Positions 26,599 through 35,136 are shown, counted from the first letter of the stretch. The stretch is 64,000 nucleotides of DNA from Bradyrhizobium sp. CCBAU 51765 (GCF_015291725.1 NZ_CP030038.1:1229001-1293000), one strand, 5' to 3'. Program-made: numbers and translations. The notes: a model not told the origin generated them from the sequence alone.

Positions 26599-27582
26599 AT
26601 GGCGGCCGATGACCAATCGATCCATGGCGCGCCGCGCCTCGGCTATACCGGCGAACCGCACGGGCCGGCCTATGAGATGTGGCGGGAGGAGTTTTGCCGC
26701 CGCGTGATGGCAGCCGATCTTGCGCCCTTGTCCGACGGCTCGTTTCACTGCGACGTCAAGGCGTTGATGTTGCCGCAGGCAACGATATCCTTCTGCAACG
26801 GCACGCCGATCAGGTTTATGACGCTCGGCGCCAGCGACAATCTGGCGTTACTGATGGCGCCGGATTCGCGATTGCAAGCTGTCATGGGCCGTCGTGCGCT
26901 CGAGGTCGCGCCGCTGGGCATCAGTCTCATCGACGCCTCCATCAAGGGCGCATTCGTCGCGCAACTCGAGAAAGGCGGCAACAAGGCCGCTTTGTTCGAC
27001 CGCAGGACGCTGCTGTCGTATTGCCCCGATGCCGAAGACAGCGTTGCGCGGCCGCTCGATCATGACCCCGCGCTCACTGCGCTGCTGCATCGATATTACG
27101 ACTTCGCGGTTCAGCACGCCCCGGGACTCGATGCGCTGGCGCAGCACGCCGTTTCACAACACCTGATGGATTTGATGGTGCTGGTGCTCGGCGGCCGGCG
27201 CGACGCCACCGATCAGGCAAGAGAGCGCGGCCTCGCCGCGGCTCGGCTGGAAGCCATCAAGGCCGATATTCTGGCACGGCTCGGCGACGGCGGGCTCACG
27301 CTCGCCGACCTCGCGCGGCGCCATCGCGCCAGCCCTCGCACCATTCAGTTGCTGTTCGAGCGCAGCGGCGTCACGTTCTCGGAGTTCGTGCTGGAGCAGC
27401 GGCTGCTGCGGGCGGCACGGCTGCTGTGCGATCCGATTCACCGGGCGGGCAAGATCAGCGGCATTGCCCATCTCTCCGGCTTCAACGACGTCTCGTATTT
27501 TCACCGGACATTTCGGCGGCGTTTCGGCATGACGCCGATGGACGCGAAGGCGCGGCACGCGGAAACGGGCAACAAGCCGTAG
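26599..27582 (+). CDS. AraC family transcriptional regulator
   Basis: A 327-residue regulator of the FeaR/AraC-binding-like type. An N-terminal sensor domain (about 15-190) is followed by two helix-turn-helix motifs at about 225-320 (LTLADLARRHRASPRTIQLL; ISGIAHLSGFNDVSYFHRTFRRRFG). It is divergent from the autotransporter with 281 bp between, the sort of arrangement used for environmental control of a surface protein. The ligand is unknown. Confidence 0.9.
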   Translation: MAADDQSIHGAPRLGYTGEPHGPAYEMWREEFCRRVMAADLAPLSDGSFHCDVKALMLPQATISFCNGTPIRFMTLGASDNLALLMAPDSRLQAVMGRRALEVAPLGISLIDASIKGAFVAQLEKGGNKAALFDRRTLLSYCPDAEDSVARPLDHDPALTALLHRYYDFAVQHAPGLDALAQHAVSQHLMDLMVLVLGGRRDATDQARERGLAAARLEAIKADILARLGDGGLTLADLARRHRASPRTIQLLFERSGVTFSEFVLEQRLLRAARLLCDPIHRAGKISGIAHLSGFNDVSYFHRTFRRRFGMTPMDAKARHAETGNKP

Positions 27583-27786
27583 CCGGAAGGACGTCTTCGG
27601 TCCGTCCGGGACTCCGAGCGGTGGCGCGGGAGTCGCTGCCGCTGACAGCGCGGCCAGTTGCGGCGGTGAAGAAGACCGGCGAGGTGGAATAGGTTCCTGC
27701 GGACCTTTCACATTTTTTTGTTGGTCCAGAACCGGCTCTCGCCTCATTGGTTGAAGAGATTTGCCGGATTGGAGAAGGACCGAGAC

Positions 27787-28137
27787 ATGCGAGCAGAGCG
27801 GATTGTGCTGGGTGTGGCGCTTGCGGTTGGCGGCATCGTTGCGCAGGGCGCAGCATTCGCTGAGGAATACCGCGGCACGATGGAACAGCAGATGGCTTGT
27901 ACGCCCGATGTATGGCGTCTGTGCAGCGACCAGATTCCCGATGTGAATCGCATCACGGCTTGTTTGCAGCAGAACACGCCGCAGCTCTCGAGCGGCTGCC
28001 GCGCGGTGTTCCAGTCCAACAACCAGATGCCGCAACAACAACAGGTGCCGCGCAATCGCGCCGCTCCGCCACCGCGTTACAACGCGGCGCCGCCACCTCC
28101 GCCCGCACAGCCGCAGCCTTACGACGAGGATGACTAG
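27787..28137 (+). CDS. Exported Cys-rich-repeat protein
   Basis: A 116-residue secreted protein. The signal peptide is residues 1-25 (ends AAFA). CTPDVWRLCSD (about 38-48) and ITACLQQNTPQLSSGC (about 56-71) form a four-cysteine motif like the GLG1-type cysteine-rich repeat common in Rhizobiales periplasmic proteins. The rest is a proline- and glutamine-rich tail ending DEDD. An AAGGA site precedes the ATG at 27787. The role is unknown. Confidence 0.8.
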   Translation: MRAERIVLGVALAVGGIVAQGAAFAEEYRGTMEQQMACTPDVWRLCSDQIPDVNRITACLQQNTPQLSSGCRAVFQSNNQMPQQQQVPRNRAAPPPRYNAAPPPPPAQPQPYDEDD

Positions 28138-28147
28138 CCGCTCGGAA

Positions 28148-28195
28148 GCATGATCCGGAAAAAGTGCGCGGCGGTTTTCCGAAAGGATTGTGCTC
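28148..28195. repeat. GCATGATC-type palindromic repeat, copy 1
   Basis: GCATGATCCGGAAAA faces TTTTCCGAAAGGATTGTGC across a short GC-rich centre. One of four copies in the window (also 33138, 48431, 61049). It lies between the Cys-rich protein and ybaK-like genes. Confidence 0.7.
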
Positions 28196-28243
28196 AAACA
28201 ACGAGCTCAGTCGCGATGACGATCGTCCTCATCGCGTCGCGAT

Positions 28244-28711
28244 TTAGGGACGGTGCTCACAGACATCGACCCACTCGGCGGCGACCAGCTCGGCCAGCCG
28301 ATCAGGCGTGATCCGCACCGCGCTGTGGGTCGAGCCTGCGGCCGGAACCACGACGTCGAACGCCTTCAGCGAGACATCGCAATAGATCGGCAGCGGCGAT
28401 TTCAGGCCGAAGGGGCAGACGCCGCCAACCTCGTGCCCGGTGATGTCGGCGACTTCCTCCAGACCCAGCATCTTCGGCTTGCCGCCGAACTGCGCTTTCA
28501 CCTTCTTGTTGTCCATGCGTGAGGTGCCGGCGGCGACGATCAGGATCACGCGCTCGCCGATCCGCAACGACAGCGTCTTGGCGATCCGTCCCGGCTCGAC
28601 ACCATAGGCTTCGGCCGCCAGCGCCACGGTCGCGGAGCTGATCGGGGATTCGATGACGGAGATATCGGGGGCTTTTTCGGCGAAGAAGGCGCGAACGGAT
28701 TCCAGGCTCAT
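28244..28711 (-). CDS. YbaK/ProX-type aminoacyl-tRNA deacylase
   Basis: A 155-residue editing-domain protein. The family frees mischarged tRNA (Cys-, Ala- or Pro-tRNA mispairs) in trans. The family Lys is in GRIAKTLSLRIG (about 42-53), VIVAAGTSRMDNKKV (about 58-74) continues the core, and GHEVGGVCPFGL (about 92-103) is the classic YbaK signature. Length is normal. It is convergent with the Cys-rich protein gene and 37 bp downstream of the dehalogenase gene. Which tRNA it edits cannot be told. Confidence 0.88.
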   Translation of the reverse strand: MSLESVRAFFAEKAPDISVIESPISSATVALAAEAYGVEPGRIAKTLSLRIGERVILIVAAGTSRMDNKKVKAQFGGKPKMLGLEEVADITGHEVGGVCPFGLKSPLPIYCDVSLKAFDVVVPAAGSTHSAVRITPDRLAELVAAEWVDVCEHRP

Positions 28712-28748
28712 TCCGGGTAGCTCATTGCAATCTCACAGGGCGGCGATC

Positions 28749-29480
28749 CTAAGCGATTCCCGTTAGCTCGGAGAGCGAGCGGACGCGGTAGTCCGGCGCA
28801 AAGCCAAGCTCGTCCATCTGGGTGCGGATCGCCCTGAACATGGTGAGCGGTGCCACGAGTTCGTTCTCGACGCAAGCCAGCGCCATGGCTTCGGGCGTGA
28901 CGCGTTCGATCCAGGCAACGTTCAATCCGAAGGATTTCGCACCAGCAACGTCCCAGGGATTGGAGGAGACGAACAGAACCTCGTTCGGCGCGGTGCCGAG
29001 CACCTCGCCGATCAGCTCATAGGCCTCCGGGCTCGGCTTGAAAATCTTCTTCGCGTCGACGCTGATGGTGGCATCGAGCAGGGCATCGAGGCCCGAATTG
29101 TGCACGAGCGCATTGAGCATGTCCGGGCTGCCGTTGGAAAGGATGGCGAGCTTGCGCGGCTTCAGCGCCGTGAGCGCTGCCGTCGCGTCCGGATAGAGAT
29201 CGAGCTGCAGGTATTTCTCGATCACACGCTCGAATGCGTCGTTCTCGTATGCGAGTCCCAGCATTCGGAGCGTATAGGCGAGCGAGTCGCGGGTGACGAC
29301 GGCAAAATCCTGGTAGCGCCGCATCAGTGAGCGCAGCCATGTGTATTCGAGCTGCTTGATGCGCCAGACCTGCGTGATGATCTCGCCATAGCCCGGAAAC
29401 GCATCCTCGGTGATCTCTGCGACCGACTGGATGTCGTAGAGCGTTCCGTAGGCGTCGAAGACGACGGCTTTCATGCTCAT
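28749..29480 (-). CDS. Haloacid dehalogenase, type II
   Basis: A 243-residue HAD-superfamily hydrolase that would convert L-2-haloacids to D-2-hydroxyacids. The nucleophile is Asp9 in FDAYGTL. SNGS (about 117-120) is motif II, and the Lys in DAKKIFKPS (about 145-153) and SSNPWD (about 173-178) complete the L-2-haloacid dehalogenase active site. MK at 29474 is an alternative start two codons in. Divergent regulation is not seen, and the HxlR gene follows behind it on the same strand. Physiological substrate uncertain. Confidence 0.88.
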   Translation of the reverse strand: MSMKAVVFDAYGTLYDIQSVAEITEDAFPGYGEIITQVWRIKQLEYTWLRSLMRRYQDFAVVTRDSLAYTLRMLGLAYENDAFERVIEKYLQLDLYPDATAALTALKPRKLAILSNGSPDMLNALVHNSGLDALLDATISVDAKKIFKPSPEAYELIGEVLGTAPNEVLFVSSNPWDVAGAKSFGLNVAWIERVTPEAMALACVENELVAPLTMFRAIRTQMDELGFAPDYRVRSLSELTGIA

Positions 29481-29537
29481 GACCCGTTCCCTTGGATCGT
29501 TGCAGGCGCGCGGACCAACTATACCGATACGGACCGC

Positions 29538-29972
29538 TTACTGTCGTTTTGTATTCCAGGTCGCCCGCTCGGCGAACACCTGGCTGACCTCCGCCATATG
29601 CTCCGTGCCCCAGGAGCAGAGCGGCACGAGGGCCTGGGCCAGGCTGCCGCCCAGAGGCGTGAGGCTGTAGTCCACACGCGGCGGCACCTCCTTGTAGTCG
29701 GTCCGCTTGACCAGGCCGTCGGCCTCCAGCTCCTTGAGCTGCTGGATCAGCACCTTGTCGCTGACGTCGCGCACGGCTCGACGGAGTTCGCCGTAGCGGG
29801 TCGGGCCGTCCTGGGCGAGGAAGTACAGGATCAGCGGTTTCCATTTGCCCGAGACGACCCGCAAGGTCGCATCCAGGCCGCAAGTGAAGCCGGGCAGATT
29901 CGGCGTACAACGCTGGACGTCTGCTTGAGCCTGCGCCGGCGGGGAGAGGAGGTCTGAACGATCTGATGACAT
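29538..29972 (-). CDS. HxlR family transcriptional regulator
   Basis: A 144-residue winged-helix regulator. CTPNLPGFTCGLDATL near the N-terminus has the Cys typical of thiol/redox-sensing HxlR proteins. GKWKPLILYFL and GPTRYGELRRAV (about 46-70) are the DNA-binding core, and YKEVPPRVDYSLTPLG is the wing. No Shine-Dalgarno motif is visible before the ATG at 29972, but no nearer Met exists. It is divergent from the SDR gene 86 bp away and likely controls it. Confidence 0.88.
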   Translation of the reverse strand: MSSDRSDLLSPPAQAQADVQRCTPNLPGFTCGLDATLRVVSGKWKPLILYFLAQDGPTRYGELRRAVRDVSDKVLIQQLKELEADGLVKRTDYKEVPPRVDYSLTPLGGSLAQALVPLCSWGTEHMAEVSQVFAERATWNTKRQ

Positions 29973-29980
29973 TTTTTGGG

Positions 29981-30006
29981 TACTTACCAAAAGGTGCATA
30001 CTTGTC
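29981..30006. promoter_or_regulatory. Candidate HxlR operator
   Basis: TACTTACC at 29981-29988 and TACTTGTC at 29999-30006 are direct half-sites 18 bp apart in the space between the divergent HxlR and SDR genes, the place where HxlR regulators of this type bind. The match is inferred from position and repeat. Confidence 0.4.
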
Positions 30007-30057
30007 GATAGGTGGGTAGGCCGCCAGCTCAGTGCAACCCTAGTGAAGGAGCACATC

Positions 30058-30792
30058 ATGAGCAGACTAGAAGGCAAGACGGCGGTGGTGACAGGCGGCG
30101 GAACCGGCATTGGGCTTGGAGCCGCCAAGCGGTTCGTCGATGAGGGCGCGTTCGTCTACATCTTCGGGCGGCGGCAGGAGCCGCTCGACGCTGCCCTTGC
30201 GCAGTTGGGGTCCTCGGCGCGCGCCGTCAGGGGCTCGGTGACGGATTTGTCCGACCTCGACCGGCTATACGCAACAGTCAAAGCCGAACGCGGCGGACTC
30301 GACATCCTGTTCGCCAATGCCGGGACCGGACTGTTTGCGCCGCTCGGCGAGATCACGCCCGAGCACTACGATCACATCTTCGACGTCAATGTGAAGGGGC
30401 TGGTGTTCACGGTGCAGAAGGCCCTGCCGCTGATGCGAAAGGGATCATCGATCATCCTGACCGGTTCGAGCACGGGCGTGATGGGCACGCCGCAATTCAG
30501 CATCTACAGTGCGACCAAGGCGGCGATCCGCAACCTTGCGCGCAGCTGGGCGCTGGACCTGCGCGGCACGGGCATCCGCGTCAACGTGCTGTCGCCGGGA
30601 CCGACCAAGACGGAGCTGGCGCTGGAGGTCGTGGGCGAGGAAGCATTCGATGCACTCGGCAGCTCGACCCCCATCGGGCGTGTCGGCGACCCGAGCGAGA
30701 CCGGGGCCGTGGCCGCGTTCCTGGCGTCCTCGGACAGCAGCTTCATGACCGGCGGCGAGGTCTTCGTCGATGGAGGCCTTGCGCAGGTCTGA
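30058..30792 (+). CDS. SDR family oxidoreductase
   Basis: A 244-residue classical short-chain dehydrogenase. TGGGTGIG (12-19) is the cofactor loop, NAGTG starts near 87, and the catalytic set is Ser137, Tyr150 and Lys154 (YSATK). The AAGGAG at 30045-30050 decides the ATG at 30058 over an upstream in-frame GTG. GRR after the second strand hints at NADPH preference. It pairs with a divergent HxlR regulator, a common arrangement for quinone- or electrophile-induced reductases. The substrate is unknown. Confidence 0.93.
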   Translation: MSRLEGKTAVVTGGGTGIGLGAAKRFVDEGAFVYIFGRRQEPLDAALAQLGSSARAVRGSVTDLSDLDRLYATVKAERGGLDILFANAGTGLFAPLGEITPEHYDHIFDVNVKGLVFTVQKALPLMRKGSSIILTGSSTGVMGTPQFSIYSATKAAIRNLARSWALDLRGTGIRVNVLSPGPTKTELALEVVGEEAFDALGSSTPIGRVGDPSETGAVAAFLASSDSSFMTGGEVFVDGGLAQV

Positions 30793-30837
30793 GATCTTGG
30801 GTCGGAAGCCTTCCGCTAGATGTCAGGAGGACGGTGC

Positions 30838-31031
30838 GCTCCCTCTCCCGCTTGCGGGCAGGGCAATCGCATATGGTGTGCACGATGCCGCGGCAGTGGC
30901 AGTCGGCTCCCTCTCCCGCTTGCGGGGGAGGGCTGGGGTGGGGGCTGTCTCCGCATTGGGAAAGTCATCGTGTGGAGAAAGCCCCCGCCCGCCGCGCTTC
31001 GCGCGTCGACCTCCCCCGCACGCGGGAGAGG
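30838..31031. repeat. Repeat cluster with CCCTCTCCCGCTTGCGGG units
   Basis: GCTCCCTCTCCCGCTTGCGGG occurs at 30838-30858 and again at 30905-30926. A mirror unit, CCTCCCCCGCACGCGGGAGAGG, closes the cluster at 31010-31031. Related pieces lie near 37305 and 53600. Intergenic mobile palindromes; no gene seen. Confidence 0.6.
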
Positions 31032-31081
31032 TTGCAGCGAGCCAGTGGCGCCTCAGGCGATTCCACCCACAGCCGTTCCGC

Positions 31082-31966
31082 TCAGATCCCCAACAGCTTC
31101 CGCGCGTTGGCCTTCAAGACCTTCGGCCGGATCTCGTCGCGGATGTCGATCTTGGCGAAGTCGGACAGCCAGCGGTCCGGCGTGATCACCGGCCAGTCCG
31201 AGCCGAACAGCATCTTGTCCTGCAGGATCGAGTTGATGTAGCGCACCAGGATCGGCGGGAAATATTTCGGCGACCAGCCCGAGAGGTCGATATAGACGTT
31301 CGGCTTGTGGGTCGCGACCGACAGCGCCTCCTCCTGCCAGGGGAAGGAGGGATGCGCGAGGATGATCTTGAGGTCGGGGAAATCGGCCGCGACGTCGTCC
31401 ATGTACATCGGGTTGGAATATTTCAGCCGCATGCCCATGCCGCCGGGCATGCCGGAGCCGACGCCGGTCTGGCCGGTGTGGAACAGCGCGATCGCGCCGC
31501 CATTGTTGATCTCTTCATAGAGCGGGTAGGCCATGCGGTCGTTGGCGTAGAAGCCCTGCATGGTCGGGTGGAATTTGAAGCCGCGGACGCCGTATTCCTC
31601 GATCAGCTTGCGCGCCTCGCGGGCCCCGAGCTTGCCCTTGTGCGGGTCGATCGAGACGAAGGGGATCAGGACGTCGAGATGCTCGGAGGCGACCTCCAGC
31701 ATCTCGTAATTGTTGTAGCGGCGGAAGCCGGTCTCGCGCTCGGCATCGACAGGGAAGATCACCGCGGCGATGTTCTTGGAGCGGTAGTAGGCCGCGGTCT
31801 CCGGCACGGTCGGTGGATGCTTGTTCGGCGACTTGAAGTACTCGGCCATCTGCGCCTGGAAATCGTCATAGCCATCGTCGGGATGGCAGCCGCAGGGCTC
31901 CTCGGCATGAGTGTGGATGTCGATGGCGACGACATCGTCAATGTTCGGCAGCTTCAGCTTCGGCAT
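31082..31966 (-). CDS. Amidohydrolase family protein (ACMSD-like)
   Basis: A 294-residue TIM-barrel metal hydrolase or decarboxylase of the amidohydrolase-2 family. DIHTH at residues 16-20 supplies two metal-binding His, ILAHPSFPW near 210 another His, and FGSDWP near 260 the Asp. The closest themes are gamma-resorcylate or aminocarboxymuconate decarboxylases of aromatic breakdown. It stands alone here, without other aromatic genes beside it. The family is clear; the reaction is not. Confidence 0.88.
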   Translation of the reverse strand: MPKLKLPNIDDVVAIDIHTHAEEPCGCHPDDGYDDFQAQMAEYFKSPNKHPPTVPETAAYYRSKNIAAVIFPVDAERETGFRRYNNYEMLEVASEHLDVLIPFVSIDPHKGKLGAREARKLIEEYGVRGFKFHPTMQGFYANDRMAYPLYEEINNGGAIALFHTGQTGVGSGMPGGMGMRLKYSNPMYMDDVAADFPDLKIILAHPSFPWQEEALSVATHKPNVYIDLSGWSPKYFPPILVRYINSILQDKMLFGSDWPVITPDRWLSDFAKIDIRDEIRPKVLKANARKLLGI

Positions 31967-32270
31967 TGGTTTCCTCCCGACCGGTTGCCAAATTGATTAT
32001 ATGATATAACGAATTTGGCAAGGCATTGCGGCAGGTTATCGGTCGGTAGAACGGGCCGATCCGGCCGCTTCTACTGTGCATGGGGTTGTTTTCACGAATT
32101 TGCTGGCCCGAACCGGGGCAGTGAACATTGACATCACCTCCCGCCATGCCTTAAGAACCGCCCCGTCCCGGGCGGTCGGTCCGCCAGCGGGAAAGATCTC
32201 ATTTTGCCACATTCGCGCGTGCCGAAACGGTAGTGCCGAACACGGCCTTTCGAACGTTCAGGATTCTGCC
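31967..32270. other. 304-bp divergent intergenic region
   Basis: Lies between the amidohydrolase and rpmJ genes, so both promoters should be here. An AT-rich stretch TTGATTATATGATATAACG near 31990-32010 contains overlapping TATAT/ATATAA and may be the amidohydrolase promoter or operator. No small gene seen. Confidence 0.4.
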
Positions 32271-32396
32271 ATGAAGGTCCGTAACTCGCTGAAATCGCTG
32301 CGCGGTCGCCATCGCGCCAACCGCCTGGTCCGCCGCAAGGGCCGGGTTTATGTGATCAACAAGGTGCAGCGCCGCTTCAAGGCACGGCAGGGCTGA
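32271..32396 (+). CDS. rpmJ: 50S ribosomal protein L36, zinc-independent form
   Basis: A 41-residue basic ribosomal protein: [20 protein letters not shown], then [11 protein letters not shown] and a basic tail. The four zinc ligands (Cys, Cys, Cys, His) of the canonical L36 are absent, so this is the C-minus type usual in alphaproteobacteria. It is too short for many gene finders. A hairpin with a short T run follows at 32457. Confidence 0.95.
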   Translation: MKVRNSLKSLRGRHRANRLVRRKGRVYVINKVQRRFKARQG

Positions 32397-32456
32397 TTCT
32401 CGCCCGGCCGGACGCCTTCGCGCGCCCCGCAAGACCACGGCTCACACGAGTTTGAC

Positions 32457-32484
32457 GCCGCCTTTGCTTTGCAAGGGCGGCTTT
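32457..32484 (+). terminator. Terminator after rpmJ
   Basis: GCCGCCTTTGC and GCAAGGGCGGC form an 11-bp stem with one G-T pair and a TTT loop, followed by a short TTT. It lies 60 bp behind rpmJ and before the TPR gene. Confidence 0.55.
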
Positions 32485-32503
32485 GCGCGTTTAGACTTTC
32501 ATC

Positions 32504-33136
32504 ATGGCAGTCAGATTCCCTCATCCGCGTACCCTGTGTCTGGCCCTTGCGCTTGCAGCCGTCGGCTTGGCTCCGGCCCTGGCGCAGCAGGTCGAGCCGC
32601 CCGGCAAGCAGAAGAAGCTGCCCGAAGCGCCGGCCAAGCTGCCCAAGGTCGATCGCGGCAAGAATCTCGATTTCCTGTTCGGGGCGCTGAAGGCCGCTCC
32701 CGATGAGGCCAGCGCCAAGCATGTCGAGGCGCGGATCTGGGCAATCTGGCTCCAGACCCCGAGCGACACCGCGGCGCTTCTGATGTCACGCGCCAAGACC
32801 GCGGTCGATGCGAAGAAGATCGACGTCGCGATCAAGCTGCTGGATTCGGTCATCAAGCTCAGGCCCGATTACATCGAGGCCTGGAATCGGCGGGCGACGC
32901 TCTATTACATGCAGAACGACTATGGCCGCTCTCTCGCGGATATCCAGCAAGTGCTGGTCCGGGAGCCGCGCCATTTCGGCGCGCTCGCCGGCCTCGGCAT
33001 GATCATGCAGGAGGTCGGCGACGAAAAGCGCGCGCTGGACGCCTACCGCAAGGCGCTCGCCGTCAATCCGCACCTCGAAAAGATCCCCGATCAGGTCAAG
33101 GCGCTGACCGAGAAGGTCGAAGGTCGCGACATCTAG
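32504..33136 (+). CDS. Exported TPR protein
   Basis: A 210-residue protein with a signal peptide (about 1-27, ends APALA). A basic/proline-rich stretch (residues 30-50) follows, then three tetratricopeptide repeats from about 75 to 190, with typical units such as YIEAWNRRATLYYMQNDYGRS and AGLGMIMQEVGDEKRALDAYR. Such periplasmic TPR proteins act as scaffolds; the partner is unknown. Length is consistent with conserved alphaproteobacterial TPR proteins. Confidence 0.85.
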   Translation: MAVRFPHPRTLCLALALAAVGLAPALAQQVEPPGKQKKLPEAPAKLPKVDRGKNLDFLFGALKAAPDEASAKHVEARIWAIWLQTPSDTAALLMSRAKTAVDAKKIDVAIKLLDSVIKLRPDYIEAWNRRATLYYMQNDYGRSLADIQQVLVREPRHFGALAGLGMIMQEVGDEKRALDAYRKALAVNPHLEKIPDQVKALTEKVEGRDI

Positions 33137-33137
33137 G

Positions 33138-33186
33138 GCACGATCCGTAGCGGGAGTGCAGCGGCTTTCCGAAGAAGATCGTGCTC
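33138..33186. repeat. GCATGATC-type palindromic repeat, diverged copy 2
   Basis: GCACGATCCG at the left and AGATCGTGCTC at the right flank a centre that includes CGGCTTTCCG. A worn member of the family also seen at 28148, 48431 and 61049. Confidence 0.5.
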
Positions 33187-33319
33187 AAGAAATAGGGACA
33201 AGTTGATCAACTGCCGAGCGGTTGCGGCGTGTCCGGATTAACCACGATCCGAAGCGAGCCGTCGCGAGGGCTATTGCGGGACCTGCTGCAGGCCTACCTG
33301 CAGGGCAGGGAGCACAGCC

Positions 33320-33580
33320 ATGAAGCGTTTGGGAGTAGCAGCCATATTGCTGCTCGCGTCGGGAGCGGTGAGCTTCGCCGACGGATTGTTCTGGGTGGTC
33401 GGCAACCGCGCCACCGGAAAATGCAATATCGTGACCAGCAATCCCGTGATCATCGGCGATATCTGGTTCGGCGACGGTCCCTACAAATCCAGGGCCGATG
33501 CCAAGCTTGCCCGTTCGACGATCCGCGTCTGTCCCCCGGTCACGTCCGAGGAGGAGAAAGAGGAAGACGGTACGGACTAG
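33320..33580 (+). CDS. Small exported protein of unknown function
   Basis: An 86-residue protein with a cleavable signal peptide (residues 1-20, SFA cut) and a GGGAG ribosome site. The mature part has GLFWVVGNRATGKCNIVTSN, a second Cys near 71 that could pair with the first, and a Glu/Asp-rich tail. Not recognised as a named family, though the signal peptide and ribosome site make it a credible gene. Confidence 0.65.
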   Translation: MKRLGVAAILLLASGAVSFADGLFWVVGNRATGKCNIVTSNPVIIGDIWFGDGPYKSRADAKLARSTIRVCPPVTSEEEKEEDGTD

Positions 33581-33592
33581 TCTGCACTTCGC

Positions 33593-33775
33593 TCAATGCA
33601 GGACGCTGCTGCCGCGCTCGACGAGGCCGCGGTCGGCGGCTGCGGCGTAAGCCTTTGCAAGCTCGGTCTCGAGATGCTCGTTGATCAGGAGCAGAGCCCG
33701 CACGGCACCGCGCAAGTCACCATTGCAGCTCGCGACAATTTCGTCGATTGCAGTGTCGTTGGATCTGAAGCTCAT
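33593..33775 (-). CDS. Small hypothetical protein
   Basis: A 60-residue helical protein: MSFRSNDTAIDEIVASCNGD, then LRGAVRALLLINEHLETELA and a short tail. GGAGA precedes the ATG at 33775. Helical propensity and a single Cys suggest a small soluble factor. It is convergent with the exported protein 12 bp away. An upstream in-frame ATG at 33919 lacks a ribosome site and adds low-complexity sequence, so it is rejected. Confidence 0.6.
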   Translation of the reverse strand: MSFRSNDTAIDEIVASCNGDLRGAVRALLLINEHLETELAKAYAAAADRGLVERGSSVLH

Positions 33776-34078
33776 TGAAAATTCTCCGGTCAAACCAGGA
33801 CAAATCCTGCCGGTCTTTCCCGCATCGCCCGAGGTATGCGAGGAGGATCGGCACCTACCCGCGCCTAGATGGCGGAACCGACCATGGCGATTATATGGAA
33901 GCGGCGATGACGGCTGCATGAAGCTGGTCCGGGGCTTGCGTGCTCTCCTGGAATATCGTTGATTTTGTTGAATTTTCTCGTTCTGTAATTATGCACATAT
34001 CCACAGCCCCGGGATTTTCAGTGGAAGCGCGGAAAGCCGGCGGCGAAACTGCCATGCGATCAGACCCGTAGCTGCCCT
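33776..34078. other. 303-bp intergenic region
   Basis: Holds the promoter of the small hypothetical gene and, on the other strand, of the hydrolase gene. An AT-rich segment (TTGATTTTGTTGAATTTTC near 33960) is the likeliest promoter area. No gene seen. Confidence 0.4.
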
Positions 34079-35062
34079 GTGCCCAGGACCACCCGGATTT
34101 TCTCCATGATCGTGATGTCAGTCGTGACGGCGCTGGTCCTGCTGGCACTGGTCACGCAGGCGGGAATCGTCGCCGTGCAACGCGCCTTTCCCCCTCAGGG
34201 CCGGATGGTCGAGGTCGACGGCGCGAGGCTTCACGTCGTCGATATCGGTCCCCGCGATTCGGGTCTTCCGATCGTGATGCTGCACGGCGCGAGCTCCAAT
34301 CTCGAAGCGATGCGACGGCCGCTCGGCGACATCCTCGCCGGGGACCGCCGCGTGATTCTGATCGATCGACCCGGCCATGGCTGGAGCACGCGCGGGCGGC
34401 GGCAGGATTCGACGCCGCAAATCCAGGCGCGGATGATCGATGAGGCGCTTCACAAGCTCGGGATCGATCGCGCGGTTTTCGTGGTGCATTCCTGGAGCGG
34501 GGCCCTCGGCGCGCGGATCGCGATCGATCATCCGCAGCGCGTTGCCGGTCTCGTCATGCTCGCGCCCGTCACTCATCCCTGGCGCGGCGGTGTCGGCCGC
34601 TACAACGAGATCATCGCAACGCCCGTGATCGGCCCGCTGCTCGCCTACACGATCACGCTGCCGCTCGGCTATGTCCTCGCTGAATCCGGCGCGCGCAACG
34701 TCTTCCTGCCGCAAACCATGCCGGATGGCTTCGTCAAGGACTCCGCGACGCCGCTATTGCTGCGCCCGCGCGAGTTCATCGCCAATGCCTATGATCTGGT
34801 GACTCTGAAAGAGTCGGTCGCCGGGCAAGTCGCGCGCTACGGCGAGATAAAGGCGCCGGTCACGATCGTTGCCGGTGAGCCCGACAAGACGGTGAAAACC
34901 AGCATCCACGCGCGCCCGTTCGCCGCAGCGGTGCCCAATGCGAAGCTGATCGTGCTGCCCGACCTCGGCCACATGGTGCAGAACGCCGTGCCGGATCTCG
35001 TGAAGGCGGAGATCGAGACGATGTTCGGCAGGATCGTCCCGGCGCAGGCGGCCGCCGATTGA
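34079..35062 (+). CDS. Membrane-anchored alpha/beta hydrolase
   Basis: A 327-residue serine hydrolase with an N-terminal membrane helix (about 12-33) that may anchor the catalytic domain. The oxyanion motif is MLHGASSN near 64; the nucleophile elbow is HSWSG (about 137-141), where the first position of G-x-S-x-G is His. GEPD near 268 is the likely acid and LGHMVQ near 298 holds the catalytic His. A start at the ATG 34106 would keep the helix but drop nine residues. Substrate unknown. Confidence 0.87.
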   Translation: MPRTTRIFSMIVMSVVTALVLLALVTQAGIVAVQRAFPPQGRMVEVDGARLHVVDIGPRDSGLPIVMLHGASSNLEAMRRPLGDILAGDRRVILIDRPGHGWSTRGRRQDSTPQIQARMIDEALHKLGIDRAVFVVHSWSGALGARIAIDHPQRVAGLVMLAPVTHPWRGGVGRYNEIIATPVIGPLLAYTITLPLGYVLAESGARNVFLPQTMPDGFVKDSATPLLLRPREFIANAYDLVTLKESVAGQVARYGEIKAPVTIVAGEPDKTVKTSIHARPFAAAVPNAKLIVLPDLGHMVQNAVPDLVKAEIETMFGRIVPAQAAAD

Positions 35063-35136
35063 GGCGCTCTCAAGCGAAGTGGATAGCAGTTCGCGTGAAG
35101 AAGACGCGTCAGCTCTGGCGGCCGCCTCTTGTGCGC

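Noticed and set aside
23640..27692. Similar tails near 23680 and 27660 (GAAGACCGGC-AGGTGGA)
   Set aside because: About 19 shared bases near two gene ends could be a repeat remnant, but the match is too short and no further copy is seen.
33776..33919. Upstream extension of the 60-residue hypothetical gene
   Set aside because: No ribosome site at 33919 and the added part is low in signal; GGAGA supports 33775.
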